A stretch of 64,000 bases of DNA from Pseudomonas sp. H3(2019) (lineage in GTDB: Bacteria; Pseudomonadota; Gammaproteobacteria; Pseudomonadales; Pseudomonadaceae): assembly GCF_007713465.1 (NCBI RefSeq), contig NZ_VMSG01000006.1:124001-188000 (forward strand), in the 5' to 3' direction. The notes under the pieces are model-generated. The model saw only the letters and a list, made by a program, of their open reading frames with translations, ran no database searches and had not been told where the DNA came from. This document shows, in pieces, positions 54,105-63,953 of the stretch; position 1 is the first letter of the stretch; each line of letters opens with the position of its first letter. The translations under genes were made by a program, and so were the position numbers.

Positions 54105-54173
54105 GGGTACGGAGTTGGTGGGAAAGTGGCTTATCATTAGCCTCCTAACGACGCCCCTCAAGGTTCACCCGGC

Positions 54174-55115
54174 ATGCTGGCAATCTTTTTCGAAACGCTG
54201 ACCATCACCGCGCCAGTCTTTGCCATGTTGTTCTTGGGCGTTCTGCTCAAGCGCATCAACTGGATCAACGACAACTTTATCCACACCGCCTCGGCACTGG
54301 TGTTCAACGTCACCATGCCGGCGCTGCTGTTTCTCGGGATCGTGCACGCCGACCTGCACGCGGCCTTGAAGCCGGCGCTGCTGATCTATTTCTCGCTGGC
54401 GACGTTGGCGTGTTTCGCCATTGCCTGGGGCTGGGCGATCTGGCGTTGCCCGCGCGAGGATCGCGGGATCTACACCCAAGGCGCGTTTCGCGGCAATAAC
54501 GGGGTCATCGGCCTGGCGCTGGCGGCGAGCATGTACGGCGCCTACGGGATTTCCCTCGGGGCGATTCTCGCGGCCCTGGTGATCCTGTTCTACAACACGC
54601 TGTCGACCATCGTGCTGGCGGTGTACAGCCCGGTGATCAAGTCCGATCCATGGAGCATCTGCAAAAGCGTACTCAGCAATCCGTTGATCATCAGTGTGAT
54701 ATCTGCCGCGCCGTTCGCCTATTTCAAGATCGGCCTGCCCGGCTGGCTGGAGACGTCCGGCAACTACCTGGCGCAGATGACCCTGCCACTGGCGTTGATC
54801 TGCATTGGCGGCACGCTGTCGCTGGCGGCGTTGCGCAAGAGCGGTGACCTGGCGTTGAGTTCAAGTCTGCTGAAGATGGTCGGCTTGCCGATTTTGGCCA
54901 CGCTGGGGGCCTGGCTCTGGGGTTTTCGCGGTCCCGAGTTGGGGATTTTGTTCCTGTACTTCGGCAGTCCGACCGCCGCCGCCAGTTTTGTCATGGCCCG
55001 GGCGGCCAATGGCAACCATGAACTGGCGGCAGCGATCATCGTCATCACCACGTTGATGGCGGCGGTCACCACCAACCTCGGGATCTTTGTGTTGCAGTGG
55101 GGTGGGTGGATCTAG
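54174..55115 (+). CDS. AEC family transporter (auxin efflux carrier-like)
   Basis: A 313-residue inner-membrane protein with about ten helices in two inverted halves. Features typical of the AEC family are the N-terminal FFETLTITAPVFAMLFLGVL, a short GNNGVIGLALAAS stretch after QGAFR (helix break in the first half) and GSPTAAASFVMARAANGN in the second half. Bacterial AEC members export or import malate and other carboxylates, though most are uncharacterised. It lies 108 bases downstream of garD beyond a REP element, so it is probably a separate unit; a link to sugar-acid metabolism is possible but unproven. Confidence 0.85.
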   Translation: MLAIFFETLTITAPVFAMLFLGVLLKRINWINDNFIHTASALVFNVTMPALLFLGIVHADLHAALKPALLIYFSLATLACFAIAWGWAIWRCPREDRGIYTQGAFRGNNGVIGLALAASMYGAYGISLGAILAALVILFYNTLSTIVLAVYSPVIKSDPWSICKSVLSNPLIISVISAAPFAYFKIGLPGWLETSGNYLAQMTLPLALICIGGTLSLAALRKSGDLALSSSLLKMVGLPILATLGAWLWGFRGPELGILFLYFGSPTAAASFVMARAANGNHELAAAIIVITTLMAAVTTNLGIFVLQWGGWI

Positions 55116-55173
55116 GTTTGGGAATTGCAGTGTGCTTCGAGGCCACTCGGTTTGCTGGCGTCGGGTCTGTCGG

Positions 55174-56244
55174 TCATGGCGATTCCCTCTTGTTGTGTTG
55201 GCGGCGCCAGGCGCGCAGTGACGTAAACAGCAAAAACGCCACCAGCGCCGGCAGGACGAAAAACAGCATCAGGTGTTCAAGCTTGCCGGCCAGTGGCATG
55301 CCTGTGGTAAACGACACGACATGCAGCCCATACGCCAGGTACAAGGCCAGAAACAGCAGGCCTTCGGCGCGGGTGATTCGATAGCCTGAATAGAACATCG
55401 GCAAACACAGCACGCTGACCGCCAGCAGCACCGGCAAGTCGAAATCCAGTGCGTTGGGCGATACCGACAGCGGCGTCGGCGCGACCAGGGCGGTGACGCC
55501 CAGCACACCCAGCAAGTTGAACAGATTGCTGCCGACCACGTTGCCCACGGCGATGTCGCGCTGACCACGCAGGGCGGCGATCAGCGAGGTGGCCAGTTCC
55601 GGCAGCGACGTGCTGACGGCAATGATGGTCAAACCGATGATGCGTTCTGACAGGCCGAGGTTCGTCGCCACTTCGACCGCTGCGCTGAGCAGTAGATGCC
55701 CGGCAAACACCAGCAGTGCCAGCCCCGAGAGCATCAGCAACAGGCTGCTCAACCACGGCGCGCCGGAGGTGTTGTCGCCGTCCGCCGAAGTGGTGTGCGG
55801 GCGCACCGAGTGCCGTGACTGATGCAGCAACAACCCGAGGTAAAGCGCCAGAGCGGCTAACAGGATCGTGCCGTCGAGCGGCGTCAGTCGTTCATTCCAG
55901 GCGAGGGCGAACACCAGCAGGCTGGCGCCGATCATCACCGGGATATCCATGCGCACCAATTGCCGAGAGACCCGCAACGGGATGATCAGCGCCGAGAGTC
56001 CGAGGGTGACCAGGATGTTGAAGATGTTGCTGCCAATCACGCTACCGACGGCGATGTCGGTGTTTTGCATCAGGGTCGCTTGCAGGCTGACCGCCATTTG
56101 CGGCGCGCTGCTGCCGAGGGCCACGACGGTCAGGCCGATAATCAGCGGGCGCACCTTCAAGCGTGCGGCCAGGCGCACGGCGGCGCGGACCAGTAACTCG
56201 GCGCCGGCGATCAGCAGTACCAGGCCACCGAACAGTTGAATCAT
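55174..56244 (-). CDS. Calcium/sodium antiporter (YrbG family)
   Basis: A 356-residue inner-membrane exchanger of the CaCA superfamily. Two inverted repeats each carry an alpha motif: VVALGSSAPQMAVS with VGSVIGSNIFNILVTLG in the first half, and IAVSTSLPELATSL with VGNVVGSNLFNLLGVLG in the second. The first alpha motif has Gln where Glu is usual in the ion site (SAPQMA against SLPELA), which may alter ion binding. About ten helices are visible. YrbG-type proteins exchange Na+ for Ca2+ in vesicles. It is convergent with the AEC gene and followed by nothing obviously co-transcribed. Confidence 0.88.
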   Translation of the reverse strand: MIQLFGGLVLLIAGAELLVRAAVRLAARLKVRPLIIGLTVVALGSSAPQMAVSLQATLMQNTDIAVGSVIGSNIFNILVTLGLSALIIPLRVSRQLVRMDIPVMIGASLLVFALAWNERLTPLDGTILLAALALYLGLLLHQSRHSVRPHTTSADGDNTSGAPWLSSLLLMLSGLALLVFAGHLLLSAAVEVATNLGLSERIIGLTIIAVSTSLPELATSLIAALRGQRDIAVGNVVGSNLFNLLGVLGVTALVAPTPLSVSPNALDFDLPVLLAVSVLCLPMFYSGYRITRAEGLLFLALYLAYGLHVVSFTTGMPLAGKLEHLMLFFVLPALVAFLLFTSLRAWRRQHNKRESP

Positions 56245-56294
56245 GCTGAGCAGTGGTAAATCGGCAAGTCCGAAAATAATCGGTGCTCCGTCTG

Positions 56295-56669
56295 TCAGTC
56301 GTCGAGGGATTGCACGCGAACCCGCGCAGTGCCACTACCCAGCATGCCCAACCGCTGGGCCGCTTCGCGAGACAGATCGATCAGGCGTCCACGGGTGTGC
56401 GGTCCGCGATCGTTGATACGCACGACACAGGATTTGTCGTTGTTCAGGTTGGTGACCTTCACCCGGGTGCCAAATGGTAACTGGCGATGGGCAGCGGTCA
56501 GGGAATTGGCGTTGAAACGCTCGCCACTGGCGGTGCGTTTACCCTGGTGTTTGGCACCGTAGTACGAGGCCACGCCGGTCTTGTCGTAGCCGTGTGGATC
56601 GATGACATCCGTGCTGGCGCAACCGGCCAGCAGAGAGAGCAGGGCGCAGGCGCCAAGTAAACGTTTCAT
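56295..56669 (-). CDS. RlpA-like septal ring lytic transglycosylase domain lipoprotein (short form)
   Basis: A 124-residue lipoprotein. The signal peptide MKRLLGACALLSLLAGCAST has a lipobox (LLAGC) with Cys at residue 17. The mature protein is a double-psi beta-barrel (DPBB) domain: GVASYYGAKHQGKRTASGER, AAHRQLPFGTRVKVTNL, VVRINDRGPHTRGRLIDLS. The Asp in NDRGP and the His in AAHRQL match the catalytic pair of RlpA. It lacks the C-terminal SPOR domain of full-length RlpA (about 340 residues), so it is a minimal form with uncertain activity on denuded glycan. A REP doublet separates it from gatB. Confidence 0.88.
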   Translation of the reverse strand: MKRLLGACALLSLLAGCASTDVIDPHGYDKTGVASYYGAKHQGKRTASGERFNANSLTAAHRQLPFGTRVKVTNLNNDKSCVVRINDRGPHTRGRLIDLSREAAQRLGMLGSGTARVRVQSLDD

Positions 56670-56690
56670 TAATGGTGTCCCCGTAACAAA

Positions 56691-56779
56691 TGTGGGAGCG
56701 AGCTTGCTCGCGATAGCGTCCTGACAGTCAACTCGTTGTTGAATGCCGAGCCGCTATCGCGAGCAAGCTCGCTCCCACA
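56691..56779. repeat. REP doublet, GCGAGCAAGCTCGC family
   Basis: Perfect 28-base inverted arms (56691-56718 beginning TGTGGGAGCGAGCTTGCTCG, and 56752-56779) flank a 33-base spacer. Same family as 21689-21752 but with the arms in the opposite order and a longer spacer. Confidence 0.9.
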
Positions 56780-56817
56780 GGGATTTGAGCCAGGTTTGAA
56801 TGCTGGCTCCATTGCAA

Positions 56818-58263
56818 TCAGCCTTCGAGCTTGCTTTTCAGCAGTTCGTTGACCTGTTGCGGGTTGGCTTTGCCTTTGGAGGCTTTCATCGCCTGGCCGA
56901 CAAAGAAGCCGAACATCTTGCCGCGTTTGGCTTCGTCTGCCGCGCGGTACTGTTCAACCTGTTCGGCGTTGGCCGCGAGCATTTCGTCGAGTACGGCCGA
57001 GATTGCGCCGCTGTCGGTGACCTGCTTCAAGCCGCGCTTGTCGATGATCTCGTCCGCGCTGCCTTCGCCGTTGGCCATGGCTTCGAACACGGTCTTGGCG
57101 ATTTTGCCGGAGATGGTGTTGTCCTTGATGCGCAGCAGCATGCCGCCCAACTGCTCGGCCGAGACTGGTGCTTCGTCGATTTCCAGGCCTTGTTTGTTCA
57201 GCAGGCTGCCCAGCTCGACCATGACCCAGTTGGCCGCCAGTTTGGCGTCACCGGCGATGCTCACGACTTTTTCGAAGTAGTCCGCTTGCTCACGGCTCGA
57301 CGCCAATACGCTGGCATCGTAGACCGACAGGCCGAACTGCTCCTGGAAGCGCTCGCGTTTTTGCGGTGGCAGTTCCGGCAGGGTGGCGCGGATGTCATTG
57401 AGGAACGAGTCTTCGATGACCACCGGCAACAGGTCCGGATCGGGGAAGTAACGGTAGTCGTTGGCTTCCTCTTTGCTGCGCATGGCGCGGGTTTCGTCTT
57501 TGTTCGGGTCGTACAGGCGCGTCTGCTGGATCACCTTGCCGCCGTCTTCGATCAGTTCGATCTGGCGACGCACTTCGGTGTTGATCGCCTTCTCGATGAA
57601 GCGGAACGAGTTGACGTTCTTGATCTCGCAGCGTGTGCCGAACTCGACCTGACCTTTTGGACGGATCGACACGTTGCAGTCGCAACGTAGCGAACCTTCG
57701 GCCATGTTGCCGTCGCAGATGCCGAGGTAGCGCACCAACGCGTGGATCGCCTTGACGTAGGCCACGGCTTCCTTGGCGCTGCGCATGTCCGGCTCGGAAA
57801 CGATCTCGAGCAGTGGCGTGCCGGCACGGTTCAGGTCGATGCCGGTGGCACCGTTGAATTCTTCGTGCAGGCTTTTACCGGCGTCTTCTTCCAGGTGCGC
57901 GCGGGTGATGCCGACGCGTTTGACCGTGCCGTCTTCCAGCGGGATGTCCAGGTGGCCCTTGCCGACGATCGGCAGTTCCATCTGGCTGATCTGGTAGCCC
58001 TTCGGCAGGTCCGGATAGAAGTAGTTCTTGCGGGCGAACACATTGTGCTGACCGATTTCGGCGTCAATTGCCAGGCCGAACATCACCGCCATGCGCACCG
58101 CTTCCTGGTTCAGCACCGGCAGTACGCCGGGCATGCCCAGGTCCACCAGGCTGGCCTGGGTATTCGGTTCAGAGCCGAATGTGGTGGCGCTGCCGGAGAA
58201 AATCTTCGATTGGGTGGCGAGCTGGGTATGAATCTCCAGCCCGATCACGACTTCCCATTGCAT
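56818..58263 (-). CDS. gatB: Asp-tRNA(Asn)/Glu-tRNA(Gln) amidotransferase subunit B
   Basis: A 481-residue subunit that binds the mischarged tRNA and its kinase site activates the acyl group. N-terminal [20 protein letters not shown], followed by [16 protein letters not shown] and [19 protein letters not shown], is diagnostic. The cradle domain has [14 protein letters not shown] and [15 protein letters not shown]. The C-terminal YqeY-like tail ([20 protein letters not shown] and [19 protein letters not shown]) binds tRNA. Third gene of gatC-gatA-gatB on the minus strand, 10 bases after gatA. GatCAB is needed for Asn-tRNA and possibly Gln-tRNA synthesis when AsnRS or GlnRS is absent. Confidence 0.97.
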   Translation of the reverse strand: MQWEVVIGLEIHTQLATQSKIFSGSATTFGSEPNTQASLVDLGMPGVLPVLNQEAVRMAVMFGLAIDAEIGQHNVFARKNYFYPDLPKGYQISQMELPIVGKGHLDIPLEDGTVKRVGITRAHLEEDAGKSLHEEFNGATGIDLNRAGTPLLEIVSEPDMRSAKEAVAYVKAIHALVRYLGICDGNMAEGSLRCDCNVSIRPKGQVEFGTRCEIKNVNSFRFIEKAINTEVRRQIELIEDGGKVIQQTRLYDPNKDETRAMRSKEEANDYRYFPDPDLLPVVIEDSFLNDIRATLPELPPQKRERFQEQFGLSVYDASVLASSREQADYFEKVVSIAGDAKLAANWVMVELGSLLNKQGLEIDEAPVSAEQLGGMLLRIKDNTISGKIAKTVFEAMANGEGSADEIIDKRGLKQVTDSGAISAVLDEMLAANAEQVEQYRAADEAKRGKMFGFFVGQAMKASKGKANPQQVNELLKSKLEG

Positions 58264-58273
58264 GTGTTTCTCC

Positions 58274-59725
58274 TCAGAAGCCTGTCGGGGTGCGGGTGTG
58301 CCAGTCAGTGTTGAGCTGATACTGGTGGGCGACGTTCAACAGACGGCCTTCCTGGAAATACGGGGCGAGCAGTTGCACGCCGACCGGCAGACCATCGACG
58401 AAACCGGCTGGCATCGACAGGCCCGGCAGGCCCGCGAGGTTGGCGGTGATGGTGTAGACGTCTTCCAGGTACGCAGCGACCGGGTCGCTGTTCTTGGCGC
58501 CAAGTTTCCAGGCCGGGTTCGGCGTGGTTGGGCCGAGGATGATGTCGACTTCATTAAAGGCTGCCATGAAATCGTTTTTCACCAGGCGACGGATTTTTTG
58601 CGCCTTCAGGTAGTAGGCATCGTAGTAACCGGCCGACAGCGCGTAGGCGCCGACCATGATCCGGCGCTGCACTTCCGGGCCGAAACCTTCGCCGCGCGAA
58701 CGCTTGTACAGGTCGGTCAGGTCTTTCGGGTTTTCGCAGCGATAGCCGAAACGCACGCCGTCGAAACGCGACAGGTTGGACGAGGCTTCCGCCGGGGCGA
58801 TCACGTAGTACGCAGGAATCGCGTGCTGCATGTTCGGCAGGCTGATTTCCTTGACTACCGCGCCGAGCTTTTCCAGCTCCTTGACGCTGTTGTGGATCAA
58901 TTCGGCGATGCGTGGGTCGAGACCTGCGCCGAAGTACTCCTTTGGTACGCCGATGCGCAGGCCTTGCAGCGAACCGTTGAGGCTGGCGCTGTAATCCGGT
59001 ACGGGTTCGTCGATGCAGGTGGAGTCTTTCGGATCGAAACCGGCCATGCCTTGCAGCAGGATCGCGCAGTCTTCAGCGGTGCGCGCCAACGGGCCGCCCT
59101 GATCGAGGCTGGAGGCATAAGCGATCATGCCCCAGCGCGAAACACGACCGTACGTCGGTTTCAGGCCTGTGAGGTTGGTAAAAGCTGCCGGCTGTCGGAT
59201 AGAGCCGCCAGTGTCGGTGGCTGTCGCTGCAGGTAACAGACGAGCGGCAACGGCTGCCGCCGAACCGCCGGACGAGCCGCCGGGTACGTGCTCCAGATTC
59301 CACGGGTTTTTCACCGCGCCGTAGTAGCTCGATTCGTTGGCCGAGCCCATGGCGAATTCGTCCATGTTGGTCTTGCCCAGGGTCACGGCCCCGGCAGCGG
59401 CCAGCTTGGCGACTACGGTGGCGTCATACGGCGCCTTGAAGTTGTCGAGCATCTTCGAGCCGCAACTGGTGCGGATGCCCAAGGTGCAGAACAGGTCTTT
59501 GTGAGCGATCGGCGCACCGAGCAGGGCGCCGCTCTCACCATTGGCCCGGCGTGCGTCAGCGGCTTTCGCCTGCTGGAGCGCCAGGTCTTCGGTGAGGCTG
59601 ATGAAACTGTTGAGCTGAGGGTCGAGCTGGGCGATACGCGCCAGCAGCACTTTGGTCAGCTCTTCGGAAGAAAACTTTTTGTCGGCGAGTCCGCGGGCGA
59701 TCTCGGCCAGAGTCAATTGATGCAT
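58274..59725 (-). CDS. gatA: Asp-tRNA(Asn)/Glu-tRNA(Gln) amidotransferase subunit A
   Basis: A 483-residue amidase-signature enzyme that frees ammonia from glutamine for GatB. The Ser-cisSer-Lys triad is intact: K76 in [11 protein letters not shown]151 in [12 protein letters not shown] and S175 in [12 protein letters not shown]. The N terminus [20 protein letters not shown] and the C terminus [19 protein letters not shown] are standard. The gene sits between gatC (16 bases) and gatB (10 bases), consistent with one operon making a GatC-A-B heterotrimer. Confidence 0.97.
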   Translation of the reverse strand: MHQLTLAEIARGLADKKFSSEELTKVLLARIAQLDPQLNSFISLTEDLALQQAKAADARRANGESGALLGAPIAHKDLFCTLGIRTSCGSKMLDNFKAPYDATVVAKLAAAGAVTLGKTNMDEFAMGSANESSYYGAVKNPWNLEHVPGGSSGGSAAAVAARLLPAATATDTGGSIRQPAAFTNLTGLKPTYGRVSRWGMIAYASSLDQGGPLARTAEDCAILLQGMAGFDPKDSTCIDEPVPDYSASLNGSLQGLRIGVPKEYFGAGLDPRIAELIHNSVKELEKLGAVVKEISLPNMQHAIPAYYVIAPAEASSNLSRFDGVRFGYRCENPKDLTDLYKRSRGEGFGPEVQRRIMVGAYALSAGYYDAYYLKAQKIRRLVKNDFMAAFNEVDIILGPTTPNPAWKLGAKNSDPVAAYLEDVYTITANLAGLPGLSMPAGFVDGLPVGVQLLAPYFQEGRLLNVAHQYQLNTDWHTRTPTGF

Positions 59726-59741
59726 TGCAGGCTCTTTCCCT

Positions 59742-60029
59742 TTAGTCGATGACTTTCGGAACCAGATACAGGCCGTTTTCGACCGCTGGTGCGATGGACT
59801 GATAGGCCTCGCGGTGATTAGACTCGGTCACGACGTCTGCACGCAGGCGCTGGCTGGCTTCCAGCGGGTGGGCCAGAGGCTCGATACCGTCGGTATTGAC
59901 AGCCTGCATTTCGTCGACCAGCCCGAGAATGCTGTTCAGGGCCGAAGTGATGTGTGGAAGATCGGCATCATTAAGGCCAAGGCTGGCCAGATGAGCGATT
60001 TTTTCCACGTCGGAGCGTTCAAGCGCCAT
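59742..60029 (-). CDS. gatC: Asp-tRNA(Asn)/Glu-tRNA(Gln) amidotransferase subunit C
   Basis: A 95-residue small subunit that wraps around the GatA-GatB interface and stabilises the complex. The sequence [20 protein letters not shown], then [20 protein letters not shown], and [20 protein letters not shown] fit the family (usual length about 95). First gene of the operon; its promoter lies in the 210-base divergent gap shared with mreB. Confidence 0.95.
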   Translation of the reverse strand: MALERSDVEKIAHLASLGLNDADLPHITSALNSILGLVDEMQAVNTDGIEPLAHPLEASQRLRADVVTESNHREAYQSIAPAVENGLYLVPKVID

Positions 60030-60227
60030 GGGATTCTCCAGTGGAAAACAGAACGGACGCTGTCCGTGTGTTAGATTGTCGGAACACTACCGCATTTCTA
60101 CGGTCATAAGGCCGCGATTGTGGGGTTTGGTGCACAGAAAAGCGGTCAATTTAACATATTGGCGCCTTGCCCAAAATCCCTGTCGTTGTTAGAGTTTGCC
60201 GCACTTTTTTACCCACGCGTTGCCTAG

Positions 60228-61277
<1,050 letters not shown>

Positions 61278-61309
61278 TTTCGCCGGAGGCTTCTATGCTG
61301 TTCCGCGCG

Positions 61310-61335
61310 CAGGCAGCACTTTGCAGTGCTGCCTG
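61310..61335 (+). other. Stem-loop between mreB and mreC
   Basis: CAGGCAGCACT-ttgc-AGTGCTGCCTG, perfect 11-base arms, 33 bases after the mreB stop, followed by a moderately T-rich stretch. It may cause partial termination so that mreB is made in excess over mreCD. Confidence 0.6.
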
Positions 61336-61450
61336 TTGGCGTTTATCTTCTGTCAGTCTGCATCCAGGCCGGTTTGATGGCGTATGAATAAAGAGAACAT
61401 TTGCCTGGGAGGAGCGGCTTATTAAACCGCTTTTCGCCAAAGGCCCCTCA

Positions 61451-62542
61451 ATGGGCGTGCGCTTTCTGGTGCTGGCCGTGCTATCGGTCGCGCTGATGGT
61501 GGTCGATGCCCGCTTTGAAGTGCTCAAGCCTGCGCGCAGTCAGATGTCGCTGGTCTTGATGGACGCCTATTGGATCACCGACCTGCCGGAGCGGTTGTGG
61601 CAGGGTGTGAGCAGTCAATTTGGCAGCCGCACCGAACTGGTCGCCGAAAACGAAAAACTCAAGACTGAAAACCTGCTGCTGCAGGGGCGCATGCAAAAGC
61701 TTGCGGCCTTGACCGAGCAGAACGTTCGGCTGCGCGAGTTGCTCAACTCGTCGGCCCTGGTCAACGAGAAGGTCGAAGTGGCCGAGTTGATCGGCGTCGA
61801 TCCCAACCCCTTCACCCATCGCATCATCATCAACAAAGGTGAGCGCGACGGCGTGGTGCTCGGCCAACCGGTGCTCGATGCCCGTGGGCTGATGGGGCAG
61901 GTGGTCGAGTTGATGCCTTACACCTCGCGGGTGTTGCTGCTGACTGACACCACCCACAGCATTCCCGTGCAAGTGAACCGTAACGGTTTGCGGGCGATTG
62001 CCAGCGGCACCGGTAACCCGGAACGTCTGGAATTGCGTCACGTGGCGGACACGGCTGACATTAAAGAAGGCGACCTGCTGGTCAGCTCCGGTCTCGGCCA
62101 GCGCTTCCCGGCCGGTTACCCGGTGGCGACTGTCAAGGAAGTGATCCACGATTCCGGCCAGCCGTTCGCCATCGTGCGTGCGGTGCCGACCGCAGCGCTT
62201 AACCGCAGTCGATACATGTTGCTGGTGTTCAGCGATAGCCGCACCCCGGAAGAGCGCGCCAACGAAGCCGCTCAGGCCCAGGACGCAGATCAGCATCCTG
62301 GCGGTGCGGCATTTGTGCCAGCCACCGTGCCAAAACCTGCCGCCGCAGTTGCCCCGGCGCCAGCCGCCACGGCAGTTGCGCCTGCAACGGCAACACCCGC
62401 GGCGGCCAAGCCTGCGAGCAAACCTTCGACCCCGGCCAAGCCTGCTGCGCATTCCGCAGCGGTCAAACCGGCAGCGGTCGCCAAGCCGGCGGCCAAACCG
62501 CCTGCCGCAGCGCCTGAAGCCGCCACTCAGGGTAGAGAATAA
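61451..62542 (+). CDS. mreC: Rod shape-determining protein MreC
   Basis: A bitopic inner-membrane protein, 363 residues from the first canonical start at 61451. It has an N-terminal helix (VRFLVLAVLSVALMVVDARF), a coiled coil at about residues 60-100 (ELVAENEKLKTENLLLQGRM), the periplasmic beta-domain core, and an unusually long Ala/Pro/Lys-rich tail from about residue 285 (low complexity). It links MreB to PBP2. The frame stays open upstream to 61388, and GGAGGAG (61408-61414) is ideally placed for an ATT start at 61421, which would add IKPLFAKGPS in front; I keep ATG but regard ATT as probable. The stop overlaps the mreD ATG. Confidence 0.93.
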   Translation: MGVRFLVLAVLSVALMVVDARFEVLKPARSQMSLVLMDAYWITDLPERLWQGVSSQFGSRTELVAENEKLKTENLLLQGRMQKLAALTEQNVRLRELLNSSALVNEKVEVAELIGVDPNPFTHRIIINKGERDGVVLGQPVLDARGLMGQVVELMPYTSRVLLLTDTTHSIPVQVNRNGLRAIASGTGNPERLELRHVADTADIKEGDLLVSSGLGQRFPAGYPVATVKEVIHDSGQPFAIVRAVPTAALNRSRYMLLVFSDSRTPEERANEAAQAQDADQHPGGAAFVPATVPKPAAAVAPAPAATAVAPATATPAAAKPASKPSTPAKPAAHSAAVKPAAVAKPAAKPPAAAPEAATQGRE

Positions 62543-63024
62543 TGGCCAGTACCCGTTCTCGTAATGGCTGGATGATCTGGCTGACGTTTGTCATCGGCTT
62601 GTTGCTCAGTATCGTACCGTTCCCGCACGTCGAGATTTTGCGTCCGATGTTCCTCGCGCTACCGTTGGCGTATTGGGCATTGGAAGTGCCGCAGAAAGTC
62701 GGGATGCTCACGGCCTGGTGCCTGGGCATGGCGCAAGACGTGCTGTTTGGTACTTTGCTGGGACACAATGCGCTGATTCTGACCCTGATCACCTTTTTGA
62801 TCATGACGCTGCGACCGCGTTTGCGGATATTTCCGATGTGGCAGCAAAGCCTGGTGATCCTGGTGATCCTGGGGCTCGCGCAACTGCTGCAACTGTGGCT
62901 TAGCGCGTTGACCGGTAACCGACAGACGCTGGCGGTGCTTTTACCTGCACTGATCAGCGCCTTGCTCTGGCCTTGGGTCAGCTTCGGATTGCGTGGGTTG
63001 AGCCGCCGCTACAAAATCAATTAA
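62542..63024 (+). CDS. mreD: Rod shape-determining protein MreD
   Basis: A 160-residue inner-membrane protein with about five helices (WMIWLTFVIGLLLSIVPFP; PMFLALPLAYWALEVPQKVG; NALILTLITFLIMTLRPR; QSLVILVILGLAQLLQLWL; AVLLPALISALLWPWVSFG). It bridges MreC and the elongation machinery. The family motif around WCLGMAQDVLFGTLLGHNAL is clear. It starts within the mreC stop (TAATG) and is the last tightly packed gene before the foldback element at 63043. Confidence 0.95.
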   Translation: MASTRSRNGWMIWLTFVIGLLLSIVPFPHVEILRPMFLALPLAYWALEVPQKVGMLTAWCLGMAQDVLFGTLLGHNALILTLITFLIMTLRPRLRIFPMWQQSLVILVILGLAQLLQLWLSALTGNRQTLAVLLPALISALLWPWVSFGLRGLSRRYKIN

Positions 63025-63042
63025 TTTATTCGGTCAGGCTTA

Positions 63043-63306
63043 GGGTCTGTTGACGCTTGGTGACGACCGCGACGGCGACCCATTTGGCGCAGGGCAAGGC
63101 GCGAGGAACGCAGTTTGGTTGTTCCAAATCAGTTCCGAGCAACGCAGCCCTGCGCCAAATGGGTCCCGTCCCTTCGGGTTGCGCGCCAACGTGCGCGAGG
63201 CTGCGTTGCGGGATTTGCCAAGGGAACAACCATTAGCGGCATCCCGCGCCTTGCCTCGCACACGTTGGCACAGCAACGCGGCTCGTCACCAAGCGTCAAC
63301 AGACCC
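63043..63306. mobile_element. 264-bp foldback element, MITE-like, between mreD and maf
   Basis: Terminal inverted repeats of 24 bases begin GGGTCTGTTGACGCTTGG (63043-63066, repeated inverted at 63283-63306) and are identical. A TA dinucleotide stands on each outer side (63041-63042, 63307-63308), consistent with TA target duplication. Inside, a perfect 19-base inverted pair (63077-63095 and 63147-63165, GACCCATTTGGCGCAGGGC) and a second imperfect pair around GCGCCAACGTGCGCGAGGC and GCCTTGCCTCGCACACGTT form two hairpins. No transposase is encoded. Non-autonomous element of an IS630/Tc1-like type is the best guess. Confidence 0.8.
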
Positions 63307-63335
63307 TACCCGCACCTCGACAGGGAGATGTCTTG

Positions 63336-63953
63336 ATGAATCCGCTATACCTCGCCTCAGGCTCGCCGCGTCGGCGTGAACTGCTCACGCAGATCGGCGT
63401 GCCGTTCACCGCCATCAGCGCGGACATCGATGAAACCCCTTTGACTAACGAGTCCCCTGCGGCCTATGTCGAGCGTCTGGCGCGCGACAAGGCCGAGGCC
63501 GGTCGTGCACTGCTGGCGCTCAACCAGCCGGGTGCGCCGATTTGTGTGTTGGGTGCCGATACGGCCGTGGTGCTCGATGGGCAGATTCTTGGCAAACCGC
63601 TCGACGAGGCCGAAGGGCTGAGCATGTTGATGAACCTGTCGGGGCGTGAACATGAAGTGCTGACCGCTATCGCCGTGCTTGATGGCCAATATTGCGAATC
63701 ACGCGTGGTGCGCAGTCTGGTGCGTTTTCGTTTCATCAGTCATAAAGAGGCAGCGGCCTACTGGGCCAGCGGCGAGCCACAGGACAAGGCTGGCGGCTAT
63801 GGCATTCAGGGCCTTGGCGCGGTGTTTGTCGCGGCACTCAATGGCAGTTATTCCGCCGTGGTTGGTCTGCCGCTGTGCGAAACCGCGGAACTGCTCGGCC
63901 ATTTCGGCATACCCTGTTGGCAAAACCTTGTCGCGCGCCAAGCGCCGTACTGA
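63336..63953 (+). CDS. maf: Maf family nucleotide pyrophosphatase
   Basis: A 205-residue cytosolic NTP pyrophosphatase. Maf proteins remove canonical or modified nucleotides (dTTP/UTP or m7GTP, depending on subtype) and are linked to septum arrest. Motifs: [14 protein letters not shown] at residues 4-17, [38 protein letters not shown] with the catalytic Asp, and [16 protein letters not shown]. The last two suggest the YhdE (dTTP/UTP) subtype. The ATG at 63336 has AGGGAGA 8 bases upstream. In most pseudomonads it directly follows mreD; here the foldback element intervenes. The window ends 47 bases downstream; the expected RNase G gene is not yet visible. Confidence 0.94.
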   Translation: MNPLYLASGSPRRRELLTQIGVPFTAISADIDETPLTNESPAAYVERLARDKAEAGRALLALNQPGAPICVLGADTAVVLDGQILGKPLDEAEGLSMLMNLSGREHEVLTAIAVLDGQYCESRVVRSLVRFRFISHKEAAAYWASGEPQDKAGGYGIQGLGAVFVAALNGSYSAVVGLPLCETAELLGHFGIPCWQNLVARQAPY

